The notes: generated by a model not told the origin, from the sequence alone. 64,000 bases of DNA from Sodalis ligni (GCF_016865525.2 NZ_CP075169.1:5518337-5582336), one strand, 5' to 3'. Positions 27,191 to 38,957 are shown, numbered from the stretch's first letter. Translations and numbers: made by a program.

Positions 27191-29644
27191 TCACCGTTCG
27201 GTTTGGTCAGGGGCCTCCACCGGCGGCGACGGCATCGGGGAGTTCTCAAAGATCATCTTCTGCGGCATTGACAGCGCGATGCCCGCCTCCCGCAGGCGTT
27301 TGAGAATCTCGAACAGCAAATCGCTTTTTACATTGGCGACAATCCGCGGGCTGTTGACAAACCCCGTCACGCTCAGCACGATTCCATTGGAGCTCAACTG
27401 GCTGAAGGTTACCGATGGCGCCGGGGCGGCCAGGATCGACTCATGATCGCGATAGGTTTCCAGCAACAGATTGCGCACCTGCTCGGGATCGATATCCAGC
27501 GGGAAGGTCAGCAGAATGGTGGCCACGCCCTGAGCATTGCCCATGGTGGCGTTACGCACATTTTGCGAGATAAACTGCGAGTTAGGCACGATTACCGTGG
27601 ACCGATCCCCCAGCTGAATTTCCGTGGCCCGCACATTGATGCGCCGGATATCCCCCTCAATACCGCTGATGGTAATCAGGTCCCCCACTTTCACCGGACG
27701 TTCAATCAACAGTATCAGCCCGGAGATGAAATTCTTCACAATCTCCTGCAGGCCGAAACCGATGCCCACCGATAAGGCGCTGACTATCCAGGCCAGATTG
27801 TTCCACTGAATGCCCAGGGTCGACAATGTCAGCAGGGTAATCAGGATATACCCGATATTGCTGAACAAAATCACCAGCGAGGCCCGCATGCCGGTTTCCA
27901 TCTTGGTTTTCGGCAGAAAATCCTTATCCAGCCAGCGCCGCGCCGAGCGCAGGACATAAATGCCGATGGCCAGGAATATCAGGGCGTTCATCACATGGGC
28001 CGGGACGATATTCAGCTTTTCAAGTCCCTTGCCGCCCCACATATCCACAGCCTTGTCAAACAGCGCCATCGGCGTGGTGGAACCGAAAGTACCGTTCAGC
28101 AAGGCCACCGCCGCCAGCAGAATCAGCACGGTTTTACCGATAGCCGACAAAAGGGTGGCGGCCTGTTCCAAATGCCGGTCGTCAAGGCCCAGGGAGTGTT
28201 TGATGCGCTGCCCCACTACCGTATGGGGTGAAAACAGGCTGTCACAAAGATCCACCACCAAATGGATCAGCAGATAAAGGCAGGAGAAAATCATGCCCAC
28301 CCACACCAGTTCATAGGTCAAAAACCGCGCCAGGGCGATATACCCGATCAACAGCGACAGCAGTATCGCAATGGACACCACCGTGGTGCTTAAATGGATT
28401 AGGCCGGCCACCGTAGAACGGGCTTCGGGCTGTCCCCCTTCGGCCATCATCTTGCGCCGGACCCGGTTGGTGCGCAGCGCCGCCATGGCGGCGGTTAACG
28501 CCACCAGCAGCGATAATATGCCGTTACCGAAAATGGTGGTGGCCAGGCTGGTGCCCACCATGCGGTTCATTTGCTCCACCGCGCCGAAAATCAAGATGAA
28601 CGCAGCCAGCGTCGGCGGCAGGGATCGCATGGCCAGCGCCACCGGGTCGGCGATGGTGGGCAAACGCCAGGTCGGACGCTGGTTGGACAAAAATGCCCGT
28701 CCCAGACCCGCGATAAGACCGGAAAACAGCGCCAGACGAAAGAGCTCATCGGCGTAATCCTGCACCTGCTGCGACACATCGGGATGGCGGATGAACAGCA
28801 TATAGATCAACTGGGCTCCCACCCCTACCGACAGTACCGTGGCCAGTGCCGTGGCGCAGGCCAGGAAGCTGCGCCGCAGACGGCCCTCGGGCAAGACATT
28901 GATACTGAACCATCCCAGCGGCTTGTCCAACAGGCGGGAACCGAACGCCCAGATGAGCAAGGCCAGCGCCAAAAATATCCCGGAACCCACTCGCCATCCC
29001 GGTTCCCAGGCCGCCAGCCAGGCGTCTTGAACGTCTTGGAAAAAATCATCCAGCCGCTGCTTGTCTTCGGACTGGGTTTGAAACAAAGGCGACCAGAAAC
29101 CGGGGGAAAGAATGCTGCCGGAGTTCAGCGCCATCTGGGTACGCAGGGCGTTACGGCGGATATCGACGATTTGCGCCGCCAGGGTGGCCGCGCTCTTGCT
29201 GATGGCTTTGGCATGTTCCACCTGCGCGTCCACCAGAGTCTTATGGGCGTTCAATGCGGTACGCTGCTGGGCGACGACGGCGGTTTCCGGCATTGCCCCG
29301 GCGGCCGGCGGCGGCCCGAGAATAGCGAGCTGCGCCTGGATCTGGGCCTGCTCCGGCTGCAGGGCGGTGGCCAGCGCATCGGCGTCCGCGGCCAGCTTCA
29401 AGGTGTCGTCATTCAGTTCCCGCAATTGATTATCCATGGTGGCGGCGGAGACTTTCTGCTTCATGCCGTCGAGCTGTTTTTGCAGCTTGACCAGCTCAGC
29501 GGCGGCATTGATTTTAACCGGCGCGGGCGGAGCGCCGGTGGACGTTTGATCGGCGGCCACGGCGGGAATAACAGGGGAAAGCGCCGCCGCTAAAAACGCC
29601 AGCAGCAGCCAGGCGGGAAATAGAATTCGTAAAAGTTTATACAT
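27191..29644 (-). CDS. MscS-family mechanosensitive channel with periplasmic N-domain (DUF3772-like)
   Basis: 817 residues from the ATG at 29644. A signal peptide covers about 1-28, then a periplasmic coiled-coil region runs to about 190 (many Ala, Gln, Leu heptads), as in DUF3772 channel proteins. About ten membrane segments follow, and the C-terminal MscS core is clear: the pore helix SALSVGIGFGLQEIVKNFISG, then the beta domain IERPVKVGDLITISGIEGDI and RRINVRATEIQLGDRSTVIVPNS. Such channels release solutes on hypo-osmotic shock. The size places it with the large MscS proteins (YbiO, MscK, MscM), but I do not assign an orthologue. Convergent with GNAT across repeat array 2. Confidence 0.9.
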   Translation of the reverse strand: MYKLLRILFPAWLLLAFLAAALSPVIPAVAADQTSTGAPPAPVKINAAAELVKLQKQLDGMKQKVSAATMDNQLRELNDDTLKLAADADALATALQPEQAQIQAQLAILGPPPAAGAMPETAVVAQQRTALNAHKTLVDAQVEHAKAISKSAATLAAQIVDIRRNALRTQMALNSGSILSPGFWSPLFQTQSEDKQRLDDFFQDVQDAWLAAWEPGWRVGSGIFLALALLIWAFGSRLLDKPLGWFSINVLPEGRLRRSFLACATALATVLSVGVGAQLIYMLFIRHPDVSQQVQDYADELFRLALFSGLIAGLGRAFLSNQRPTWRLPTIADPVALAMRSLPPTLAAFILIFGAVEQMNRMVGTSLATTIFGNGILSLLVALTAAMAALRTNRVRRKMMAEGGQPEARSTVAGLIHLSTTVVSIAILLSLLIGYIALARFLTYELVWVGMIFSCLYLLIHLVVDLCDSLFSPHTVVGQRIKHSLGLDDRHLEQAATLLSAIGKTVLILLAAVALLNGTFGSTTPMALFDKAVDMWGGKGLEKLNIVPAHVMNALIFLAIGIYVLRSARRWLDKDFLPKTKMETGMRASLVILFSNIGYILITLLTLSTLGIQWNNLAWIVSALSVGIGFGLQEIVKNFISGLILLIERPVKVGDLITISGIEGDIRRINVRATEIQLGDRSTVIVPNSQFISQNVRNATMGNAQGVATILLTFPLDIDPEQVRNLLLETYRDHESILAAPAPSVTFSQLSSNGIVLSVTGFVNSPRIVANVKSDLLFEILKRLREAGIALSMPQKMIFENSPMPSPPVEAPDQTER

Positions 29645-29684
29645 AGAATAATTAATTCCGAAAATCAACGATATCATGGCCGCT

Positions 29685-29884
<200 letters not shown>

Positions 29885-30175
29885 ATGCCGGATAATCCCA
29901 TCCTGCCCATAACCGAGCAACAATTGTTTTACCCACCAGACCTGCCGGCTAAAAACCGCCCTGCCGGAGGCAATCGGCTAATATTACACTTATTCATAAA
30001 AAACGTTACACCAACTCTACCTTTTACGTTAGAGGCTAGTTAACAGGCTCATAGTAATGGTATTCATCAATAACAAAAGAGGTTATCGTCATGGGCGATC
30101 GCCGACGATATTTTATGGGAAATTACCGGCACACGCGTTAAGACTTCTCTTGAACACGCCGACAATTGATACGTT

Positions 30176-31466
30176 ATGACTAAACAAACAGAACTGAAAA
30201 GAATTAAACGGATGGCCCTGCTGTTATTGACCGGCGCGGCGATGATATTTATCGTAACCCTGTTTATACCGCCCGGTTTTTGGCGCGATGGACTCAAGGC
30301 GGTTGCCGAGGCATCAATGGTGGGCGCCATGGCCGACTGGTTTGCCGTCGTTGCCCTGTTCAGACGCGTGCCGATCCCGTTTATCGCCGCCCAATACCGC
30401 CATTATCCCCCGAAATAAAAATAAAATCGCCGATAACCTGGGCATCTTCATACAGGAGAAATTCCTCGATACCTCGTCCCTGGTGGAGCTTATCAGACGA
30501 CAGGATCCGGCGCGGACTATTGCCGGCTGGCTGGCAGAGCCCGACAATGCCCACCGGCTGGGGCGCCAGATCCTGCAATTGATGCGCGGCTTTCTCGACT
30601 TTACCGACGATCGGCGCATCCAGGCTTTTATCCGCAGCGCCCTTGATGCCGTTATTGATAAGATCGATCTGTCCGCCTCCGTCGGCGCCATTCTGGACAG
30701 TCTGACCAAAGACGGCCGGCATCAGGATTTGCTGGACGCCGGACTGCGCCAGCTGGTTAAACTGCTGAACAAACCCTCTACCCGCGTCCTTATCGCCGAT
30801 CAGATAATCCAGTGGCTTAAGCGCGAGCATCCGCTAAAAGAAAAAGTGCTGCCCACGGAATGGCTCGGTGAACACAGCGCCGTCGCCGTGGCCAACGCGG
30901 TGAATAGCTGGCTAGATGAGATCAGCCGCGACCGCGGCCATGAGCTGCGCCGGCGTTTCGACCGGCTGGCGCTGAGACTTATCCAGCGGCTCAAGAACGA
31001 TCCCTCCACCGCCCGCCGGGCCGAGGAAATCAAGCACTACCTGAAAAACGATGCCGTATTGAATACTTACATAAGCGGCTTATGGGACGACATGCGCGGC
31101 TGGCTTAAAGAAGATTTGGATCGGCCGGATTCGGTATTGCATGGCAAGGTGACCGAAGCGGGGCTGTGGCTTAGCCAAACGCTGGCGCGGGATGACGGCC
31201 TGCGCTCCTCGCTGAACCAGCATCTGGAGCAGGCGGCTTTGCGCATAGCTCCCGACTTCTCGGCATTCCTTACCCGGCATATCAGCGATACGGTGAAAAG
31301 CTGGGACGCGCGGGATATGTCACGGCAAATCGAACTGAATATCGGCAAAGACCTGCAGTTTATCCGCATTAACGGCACGCTGGTGGGGGGTGTTATCGGT
31401 TTGATCCTGTATTTGCTGTCGTTCTCGCCCGCTTTGCCGGCCCTATTGCAGCTGTGGCTGCAATAG
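30176..31466 (+). pseudogene. DUF445 membrane protein (YjiN-like), single frameshift
   Basis: The first frame (30176-30418) reads [20 protein letters not shown]... and [22 protein letters not shown], then stops. The second frame, open to 31466, continues [17 protein letters not shown] and [19 protein letters not shown] to a C-terminal membrane segment ([13 protein letters not shown]). Together these make the usual 430-residue DUF445 protein such as E. coli YjiN, with an N-terminal and a C-terminal membrane anchor around a long helical domain. Adding one C to the short C run at 30390-30392 restores the frame ([12 protein letters not shown]). The function of the family is unknown. The rest of the gene looks undamaged, so either a very recent mutation or an assembly error is possible. 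Confidence 0.88.
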
Positions 31467-31903
31467 CCCTGAGAAGAGTTTCTTTTTCTTCATTTTGACA
31501 AGCATCTTTTGTTAAGAATATCTTGAACACCTTTTCGCTGCCCTTTCTTAATTAAGATGTTCAAATATGCCTTCAGTTCAATGCCATTATTAAATTTTGG
31601 CATCTCCTTCCGTATTTTTACATGGTAATTCTCATTGCGCTCAAATATGACTTACTGGAGATAATATGTTTAATAATACAGTCAGCCGATATAATGGCTA
31701 TTCTAAAGATGAATGTAAACTTATTGGCCGCCATACTAATTCGCTATTTAAAATAATAATTATCATGAAACAATAAAAAGATTTATAATGACCCTAATAC
31801 AGTTCTGTCCTCTTCATACTCGGTTCTAAACCCGGCCTCACCAACGCTGCATCCTATAGAAGCACCCCATGAAACCGATGAAGAAAAAACACAGGCGAGT
31901 CTT

Positions 31904-32692
31904 TTGTTCACCTGCGTGGCTTTATTTAAAAAACACCCGGAAAGTCTGTCCACCGCCGCGCCTGGAAAAAAAATCAACATCCAGATTGCGGATCAGTCTC
32001 TTATTATTGCCACGAAAAAAATCACTTTGCCCGGCGGCTATACTGCCTATGTTGGACTGGTGGCCGGCCGGTGGCTGGTTTCCGACGGAGTGTTATATCA
32101 TATTGACGGTCTGGTCAACCCGCCCAACACCTGGCTGGATACTATCGTTTATTTGCTCGGCCACCTTACCGGGGTCGTCCTGGGATACGGCGGAACCCGA
32201 CTGTTCCCGCCGTCAACCCAAGGCGCCCCCGAGCCGAGGGCGGCGATGCCAAGCCCGCCCGTAGGATTATGCAGCGGCGAATCCTTGTTATCCTCGTGGG
32301 CACGCATCACCCGGATTCCGACGCCCTTTTCGATGCTATCGCATCTGTCTGGCTTAACATGGTTTTTTCCCGTCGCTGACGGGGCGAAGGTGGAACCGCC
32401 GCCGCCGGAGGTTTTATTCCCCTGGCTTAAGATATCAGACAAATATCCCTCTTTTGCCTTAAAACGACCTCCCCGCCAAGCCGCGAATGTCACAAATTCA
32501 CATCCTGCCGCCTTGCCCTTGATATCTGACCCGCCAACAAACGAAGGCAAGAATAGTCATGAAGACGCTATTTGTGAGACCAACCTGCATATTGCCAATC
32601 ACTCCGCAAGGGAACTGTATCAGGCAATCAAGCAACAGTTTATCCCATTGACCAACAAAAATCTACTCGCTGGCATGGATGTCAGAACTTAA
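31904..32692 (+). pseudogene. N-terminal fragment of the giant effector gene
   Basis: 262 codons from the first internal ATG-like start; the frame is open back to about 31775 and joins MFNN...IIIM by one slip. The visible product includes INIQIADQSLIIATKKITLP, GGYTAYVGLVAGRWLVSDGV and a hydrophobic stretch LDTIVYLLGHLTGVVLGYGG, followed by a Pro/Ser-rich part and ARELYQAIKQQFIPLTNKNL. No known domain is recognised. It has no ribosome site of its own and should be read as the head of the 31665-37516 pseudogene. Confidence 0.6.
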
Positions 32693-34701
32693 CGTTTTCT
32701 CTATGATAAATTATTCGAAATTTATAATGATGGAACTTACTTAGATAACAAAACGCAGTATACCGATATGATAATGTTAAAAAATACATCGAAAAGAATA
32801 TCGATAATTGTGTGAATTCCAGCAGCAAAAAAAAATTGAATGATGATATACTCCGAGACTATTTTAGTGAATACAGAACGATCGCGGATTTCTTCCCGCT
32901 CTTAAATATACAAATTGAAAGAACAATTTACGATATTAATTTTAAAATGCTTCGTGAACTGATAGATTTTAAAACGGCATTTCTTACGCCGATGCAAAAA
33001 ATTTGCAGCAGCTCATCGATGAATCTCCGGCGGATAAAGCAAAATTTATAAAGAACAACTTTTATGTTGGCTATAATGCAGCAAGCCCAACATACCTATG
33101 AAAAGTTATTAATCAGCGATTCAATCCTCTGCTTGACCGGCTAATCTACTTCAATAGCAGAGAGATATTTCATGACATGTTAGATGAACGACCAATACAC
33201 CTTCGGCGAATACTGTTAAAGCGGTTTTTATTATATATTCGAATACAGCAGAAATAATGGACTTAGCATTCAGGGAATTATCTTATCATCCCCGGCGAGC
33301 TTACTGAATACAGGAGTTTGTTCGACCAGACGGAAGCGCCGTTAACCGAAACGGAGATTGCCGAGCTGGTGGCGAATCAAATCGTGGATTATATTCACGG
33401 CAGCAATAAATATCATCCACACATTGACCGGCTGATCCGAGACATTGAATATTACCGCATCCACTCAACCAACAGCGTTGATAAAGAAAATTGGTCAGAG
33501 GACAACATGCGCCCTATAAAGAGACCCTGCAGTCTCTTGATAAAAGCGTAAAACAAATCTCGAACGCATGGACAATACCCTGTACCAGCAAAATCCTCAA
33601 TGGATAAATGAGCTGGTTGATCAAGTAAAATATGATAAAGAGTGCATTTTATTATTGAGCTTTCTCGAAAAACTGCAAGCCTACCTCATTGAAATTGTCA
33701 GCGAACATCAGCACGAGCACATTCAGCTAGGCAGTAGAACAAATGAACAGCGACTGGCGGAGGCAAAAATTCAGGCTATGATAATGGCGTCCCTGGTGAT
33801 TCATTCCAGAAAACGCGGCAGGAAATACTTACTTTATATTTCACCAGCGTTACGGCGGGTGATGTTTCCTTATTGTTGAGAGCAGCAATCTACTGGTATA
33901 TTGATTATCATCGCATTCGCACTGACCAGTTGAGCGGATTGAGTGCTTTGTACATTATCAAGGAATTCCAGGCAGAAAAAGCAGATTTCATTAGACTTCG
34001 AATCACGATCCTCTGAAAATTTTAAAATCTTTGACCTGAAACCCTCGGATGAGTTTCAGTCGGCCAGGAATTTTATAATCAATTTATTCATTACAAGGAC
34101 TATTCCTTGCAGCAAGAAGCCAGGCAATTTACCTATAAAATCATTTCCCGGTCGGCATTAGATTACCTGGATATGATTTACCCCCAAAGAAGTGTACACT
34201 TTTAAAATTTACTCCAGAAATTATGTTCAAAACTCACTGGCACCCAATACAGATGTCTACTTGCCAAATAATAATTTTGGCACTTTCTCTTTAATCAAAA
34301 CCTATAGTCATAAGGTCATTATCGCCTCGACTCTTTTAGCGCGCCATTCATTAAAACCATTTCAATGGATCCGGATAATATATTTTTAATAATTTGATAG
34401 ATGAATATAAAAACCAATTTTGACATTGATTGATCCATCGGCTTAAAATTCCTGTCACCGCTAATGATATATTGGAGCTTTTGATATACCCTATGACAGC
34501 ACACAACTACGCATGTCTCCTTTAAGTCTTTTCCTGATTGAACCTGAAGAAATAATCCGAAGTATGCCAAAGCCGGATTACGTACTGGTAGCAGGTGAAG
34601 AAAAAGGGATTATCAGACGATGATTGAAATTTTAGATTATTGGAATGCCATAATGCTAAGAGAAATAGTGGATCAGCTGAAAATATCACTTCGCATTAAA
34701 A

Positions 34702-35250
34702 GTGGTGGCAAGAACTGCTTGCGCTGATACCTTTTATGAAATCTTATGGAAATATGTAAATGACGCTGACAATGAATTCAATGGGATAGAAGTTATATTC
34801 GATACCTTTGATCTGGCCTTTATGCTTGGACAATTAACCACCAGTGCCGCAAAAGGAACTGGGGTAATATACAAGCGATTAATTAATATCGCAAACATTG
34901 AAACCTTGCCGGTTAAGCAATTGAATAGAGCCATATCACAAAAGCTGGCTGAAGAATTACCTTATATCGCAAGAAAGAGTTCCGGGTCTATTTTCAGCAG
35001 TGTTATTGGCTATTTGAACCCGCTACCCATACATGCTATTTTTCAAAAAATAAAACATCATTTATCAGAAAATATGGCAACAGTGATTACATGGATGAGC
35101 AATTTCATTTTAAACAATATGGAACAAAAGATGACTAAATTTATTCAATGGTCTTCTGATATTGATAGGAACTTGTTGATACAAAGAGAGATGACGGAAG
35201 TTTTGTACTGGATCAAGGGCAAGGTACGACGCAAAATTTCATCGAAATAG
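34702..35250 (+). pseudogene. Middle fragment of the giant effector gene (hydrophobic region)
   Basis: 182 codons with a mildly hydrophobic Gly/Ala-rich stretch (DLAFMLGQLTTSAAKGTGVI), then LNRAISQKLAEELPYIARKS, SGSIFSSVIGYLNPLPIHAI and a helical tail. The order, hydrophobic stretch then LNR then a Pro-containing loop, recalls the centre of protein B (CALDMILLVPLAGQG, then AAGELNKKAFIQLG). It has no start signal of its own and is part of the 31665-37516 pseudogene. Confidence 0.55.
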
Positions 35251-35367
35251 ACGAATATTTTTTCAGGTCATCTGGGATGCAGCCATAAAGACTTGGCGCG
35301 TGGTCAAACCGACAGAGGTGATGAATTTAAACTACGCTGTTCCCATGTACAAGAATGAGAAGGGTAA

Positions 35368-35928
35368 GTGGGCGGCCTCTTCTTTTTGGATAACGATCGT
35401 TTCTCTATAACGGCCCGTTCTGGACGTAGGACAAGATACATCAATGACGATGTTGACTTTATCCATATGGAGCCAATTCGTTCCATTACTCTTCCTATAG
35501 ACCATTATAAAGATAATAAATGGATGTATATTCAAATGTTGGAACTTATGGTGAATGATTATGTTCATCATATAGAATCTTTGTTTCTCAACAACGGTGA
35601 TATGAGTAAAATGTTGACCGATTTTGTCAATTGCCTGACGAGTGAAGCTAAATTTCGCGAAGTCTTCACCCATGAGACCGACAGTAATGTAAATGTTTTG
35701 CTGCTCCAGTTTATCAAAGGATTAAGTGTGGACGGCGGCGTTAACGTCGGTTACCGAATGCAGCGCTTATGGCAAAACGAGCATGACCGTTCACCGGTGG
35801 ATCATTTGGTTATTATACTGAGAATTAATAAAAATGATTATATCGTTGATATGATACATCTGCGACCCTATGGGGCAGGGCTGATTATCGATCGCCAGGT
35901 TTTAATGAACCTGAGTGGGCTCATTTGA
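35368..35928 (+). pseudogene. Middle fragment of the giant effector gene
   Basis: 186 codons: GGLFFLDNDRFSITARSGRR, MEPIRSITLPIDHYKDNKWM, FTHETDSNVNVLLLQFIKGL and HLVIILRINKNDYIVDMIHL. After the stop at 35928 the sense continues in other frames (EWAHLTKKHKQ, then ISFDKIQRFLQNKHGYFFPL), so the stop is a frameshift product. No family is recognised. Confidence 0.55.
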
Positions 35929-36130
35929 CCAAAAAGCATAAGCAGTGATTTCCTTTGATAAAATACAAAGATTTCTCCAAAATAAGCACGGCTATTTCTT
36001 TCCCCTATCGTGAAGCCGGGCATCCGGGAAAATACATTAAAGGAGCAATCTTGCTGCGCGAGCCTATATGGTATAAAACCGTTGCGATAAAATATTATTA
36101 TCGATATGTTAAAAAGAACCTTCCAATATT

Positions 36131-37516
36131 TTGGACGCAGACTCATCAATTTTATCAGCCGCACGGACCATGATCTCTTCATATAATCATCATCACCGCA
36201 TGCAAACAGATTATAATCTGAATGTGACCTTTCCTTTTTTAATATTGAAGGAAGCGAAGGTTCTCGATGCACGTGATGCAAACGAGATGCAGCAAAGAGT
36301 CACGCTGGCCTTCGGCCAAAATTATCCTGCGCAATCATATATGTCTTCCATTCTGGAGCTGATTGATAGTACCGATCTGTTAAAACTAAAACCGGGCAAA
36401 CTGCTGGGTCTATATTACGATGATGTTTTCCTAAGCCATTTATTAATTAGCGTCGGAGAGGGCCGCTTCGCAGGCGTAGGTAATAATTTATTCGATCCGC
36501 TGTTCGAATCCGGACCCTCGATTATCGTAGCCGAAGAAATGGGCACGTTTGACGAAGGCAAGCTTGCCATGAGAGGTACGAATGAGCAATATACCGTTTT
36601 AACGGGTAATCCCGTTAACGCTCCGGCAAATGAAACCCTGATGCTGGATAAATTAGCGCTAAAAAGTTTTGCCACGAAACCTGAGGGGGACAGAGAACCC
36701 TCCGAGGAAATTGTCTATGCCTCGAGGGAAAGAATGTTGACCCAGGACAACTGGACACTGTTCGCGTCGCCGAACAGCTCATTGCTGACGCTCAAAATGG
36801 AGGCTGTCTCTCAAAACATCTATCCAGTGGCCAGCCGGGAAATGGCGCATATTATCCGCGGCATGTTTTATGCCAACAGCCAGTTTCCCGATATCGCAGA
36901 GGTAGAATGCATCGAGTTAATCACCTTATTTGATGGTTTTGCAGCGGTATCTCTTCGGGGACAGATTTTGGCCAATGATCTGAGACTGGATGTTCAATTA
37001 TGTCCTTACCTGGCCACAGACGGCATCAGGCAGCGCCAGCCCCAATGGTTTACCCGCTTTTCGCCGGCGGCACAGGAATTGGGGGATCCGTTGCATATGC
37101 CGGCAGATACACCACTGGCTAAGGAAGATTACCGCGATAACAGGAAAATAAAACATCTCGCCGATATGGTTGAAATGCTCATCACTATCAGAACATCGCT
37201 CAATAATGCACGTATCAAAAGGAATGTTGGATTGCTGCCGGCAATTTTCAGCGATCTCGCGCGTCTGGTCATTCGTGATATGAATTTTTATGAATTCATC
37301 GGACAATATCGGATGGATAAAGAGTCGGAAGAAAAACTGTATCATATCCTTAAAGAATATCAGGGTTATATTTCAGAAGGAGATGAATATTACCTGCAAT
37401 GTTATTTTGACCTCCTGCTTTCCGTTGAGCGGTTCCAACAGCTGGCCGAGACCATTTATCCCATGCCGTCCCTTGCCGCCAGCGGCACGCGGCCGATATG
37501 GCCATACATTAGTTGA
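36131..37516 (+). pseudogene. C-terminal 461-codon fragment of the giant effector gene
   Basis: The longest undamaged piece. It opens at a TTG without a ribosome site, and the coding sense continues upstream in another frame (FGRRLINFISRTDHDLF), so it is a fragment and not a gene start. The visible product includes KPGKLLGLYYDDVFLSHLLI, SVGEGRFAGVGNNLFDPLFE, SGPSIIVAEEMG and a long helical C-terminus, LAETIYPMPSLAASGTRPIW near the end. No domain is recognised. Its survival as 461 uninterrupted codons while the upstream 4.5 kb has many slips is notable. Confidence 0.6.
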
Positions 37517-37666
37517 ATGTCCATGCCAAGCGAGGCGTTCAACGCCCTCGTTTCAGGACATGGCGCCCGAACGCTCCTCAATGCCAGGGGGACGGCTTTG
37601 CCGGCACCCTGAGTCTCGTTTGCTACCAAACCAAGCCTTGCCTCTTCGTTGAAAAAAAAACATTGT

Positions 37667-38824
37667 CACGCTAAATAACTGCGCCTAATAGTAGATCACC
37701 GAAGGGAACTCAATCCGGTTTGAGCGATCTGATCAATCGCCAAACATCACAAATCACCAACCGGACTGAGTTATGCCGATCATAGCACCCATACCCAGAA
37801 ATGAACGACGCCAGATGCAAAAAATTGTCCAGAAAACGGCAGATAAGAATCATGCCAGACGCCTTATCGCCATGTTGATGTTGCACCGGGGTGAATCGCT
37901 GACTTGCGTTGCTAAAACCCTATGTGCCGCCCGTTCTTCCGTCGGACGCTGGATTAATTGGTTCACGTTATTTGGTATTGAAGGCCTGAAAAGTCTGCCA
38001 CCGGGCCGTCAAAAAAAATGGCCTGTCGACGCCATGCTGCGAATGCTCAATTTGCTTGTTCAGCGCTCCCCGCAAGATTTTGGCTATCTGCGCTCACGCT
38101 GGAGTACCGAGATGTTAACGATTGAAATTAATAAGTTATTTAACTCTACGTTGCATCCTGGCTCACTTCGCCGTTGGTTGCCAGGAGCCGGCATTGTCTG
38201 GCGCAGAGCAGCTCCGACCTTGCATATTCGGGATCCTCACAGGGAAGAAAAGCTGGCTGCAATTGATGAGGCATTGGCAAAGAACAGTGCTGAACATCCC
38301 GTGTTTTACGAGGATGAAGTTGATATCGATCTCAACCCAAAATCGGCGCGGACTGGCAGAAAAAGGTCAGCAGAAACGCATCCCTACGCCGGGTAAAATG
38401 AAAACATTACCTTGCAGGTGCGCTGCATGCTGGAACGGGCAGAGTGGATTACGTGAGTGGAACACGTAAAACTCAGGCTTGTTCATCGATATGCTATGCC
38501 AGCTGAAAAGCACGTATCGCAGCGCCAAAACGATCACCCTTATTGTCGATAATTACATCATTCACAAAAGTAAAAGACATTGAAGTGGTTGAAGAAGAAT
38601 CCAAAATTTATTCTTATTTATCAGCCGATTTACTCGCCATGGGTGAACAAAATAGAGCTCTTATGGTTAGCATTACACGAAACGGTGACCCGCAATCATC
38701 ACTGTAAAACAATGTGGGAGTTACTAAAAATGTCAGACAATTTATGAAAACCGCATCACCTTTCCCAGGCAACAAACCTGGACTAACAAAAGTGGAGCGG
38801 TAATAGGCGCAGTTATTTAGCGTG
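37667..38824. mobile_element. IS630-type insertion sequence, decayed
   Basis: Bounded by 21-bp identical inverted repeats at 37667-37687 (CACGCTAAATAACTG...) and 38804-38824. Weaker matching (AAAAAACATTG against AAAAAATGCTCAT) continues outward, so the true tips may lie near 37655 and 38838. The length of about 1.16 kb fits the IS630/Tc1-mariner group. It sits between the giant effector pseudogene and the chaperone gene and was probably inserted after the block was acquired. Confidence 0.85.
37773..38747 (+). pseudogene. IS630-family transposase, frameshifted
   Basis: The first 207 codons (37773-38396) carry the N-terminal helix-turn-helix part: HARRLIAMLMLHRGESLTCV, AARSSVGRWINWFTLFGIEG, and the start of the DDE domain, VFYEDEVDIDLNPK. 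Sense then passes through other frames: KGQQKRIPTPGK, then LFIDMLCQLKSTYRSAKTIT with LIVDNYIIHKSK (second Asp), then PIYSPWVNKIELLWLALHET (third acidic residue), ending MSDNL-stop at 38747. At least three slips separate these parts, so the transposase is inactive unless supplied in trans. Confidence 0.88.
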
Positions 38825-38912
38825 GATGAGCATTTTTTAAAGTAATCACCATTTTATGATCTAATAATCAGGAATATAATTAACACTATAAATAACTTGA
38901 TTGTTTATACTT

Positions 38913-38957
38913 ATTATTTAAATTATTTAAATTATTTAAATTATTTAAATTATTTAA
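38913..38957. repeat. 9-bp AT-only tandem repeat, five copies
   Basis: Five perfect copies of ATTATTTAA in the 251-bp gap between the IS and the chaperone gene. Because each unit contains TTTAA/TTAAA, the run is also strongly bendable and self-complementary. Such arrays vary in copy number by slippage. The rest of the gap is AT-rich and shows no gene; it probably holds the chaperone-effector promoter. Confidence 0.85.

Larger units (their letters stand above)
31665..37516 (+). pseudogene. Giant effector/toxin-like gene of about 1,950 codons, many frameshifts
   Basis: A start ATG at 31665 with GGAGATAAT upstream opens MFNNTVSRYNGYSKDEC. From there a coherent protein can be read only by changing frame repeatedly: 31780-32692, about 32699-32790, 32780-33051, 33000-33100, 33318-33551, 33568-33879, 34702-35250, 35368-35928, then 36131-37516. 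All pieces are on the same strand, in order, AT-rich and hydrophilic. The part at 34770-35100 (IEVIFDTFDLAFMLGQLTTS, then LNRAISQKLAEELPYIARKS) resembles the hydrophobic middle of protein B, which suggests the same broad toxin class. I do not recognise the domains. At least ten slips are needed, so the gene is dead apart from the long 3' fragment. Confidence 0.75.

Noticed and set aside
26814..27303. Two open frames beginning MLKGDRAGGVEAG
   Set aside because: They are translations of the 107-bp repeat units. No ribosome site, and their identity follows from the repeat.
28571..29593. 340-codon open frame on the plus strand
   Set aside because: Antisense to the MscS-family gene, Gln/Gly/Arg-rich as expected for a shadow frame.
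36131..37516. Independent 461-residue gene
   Set aside because: It opens at a TTG without a ribosome site and coding sense continues upstream in another frame.
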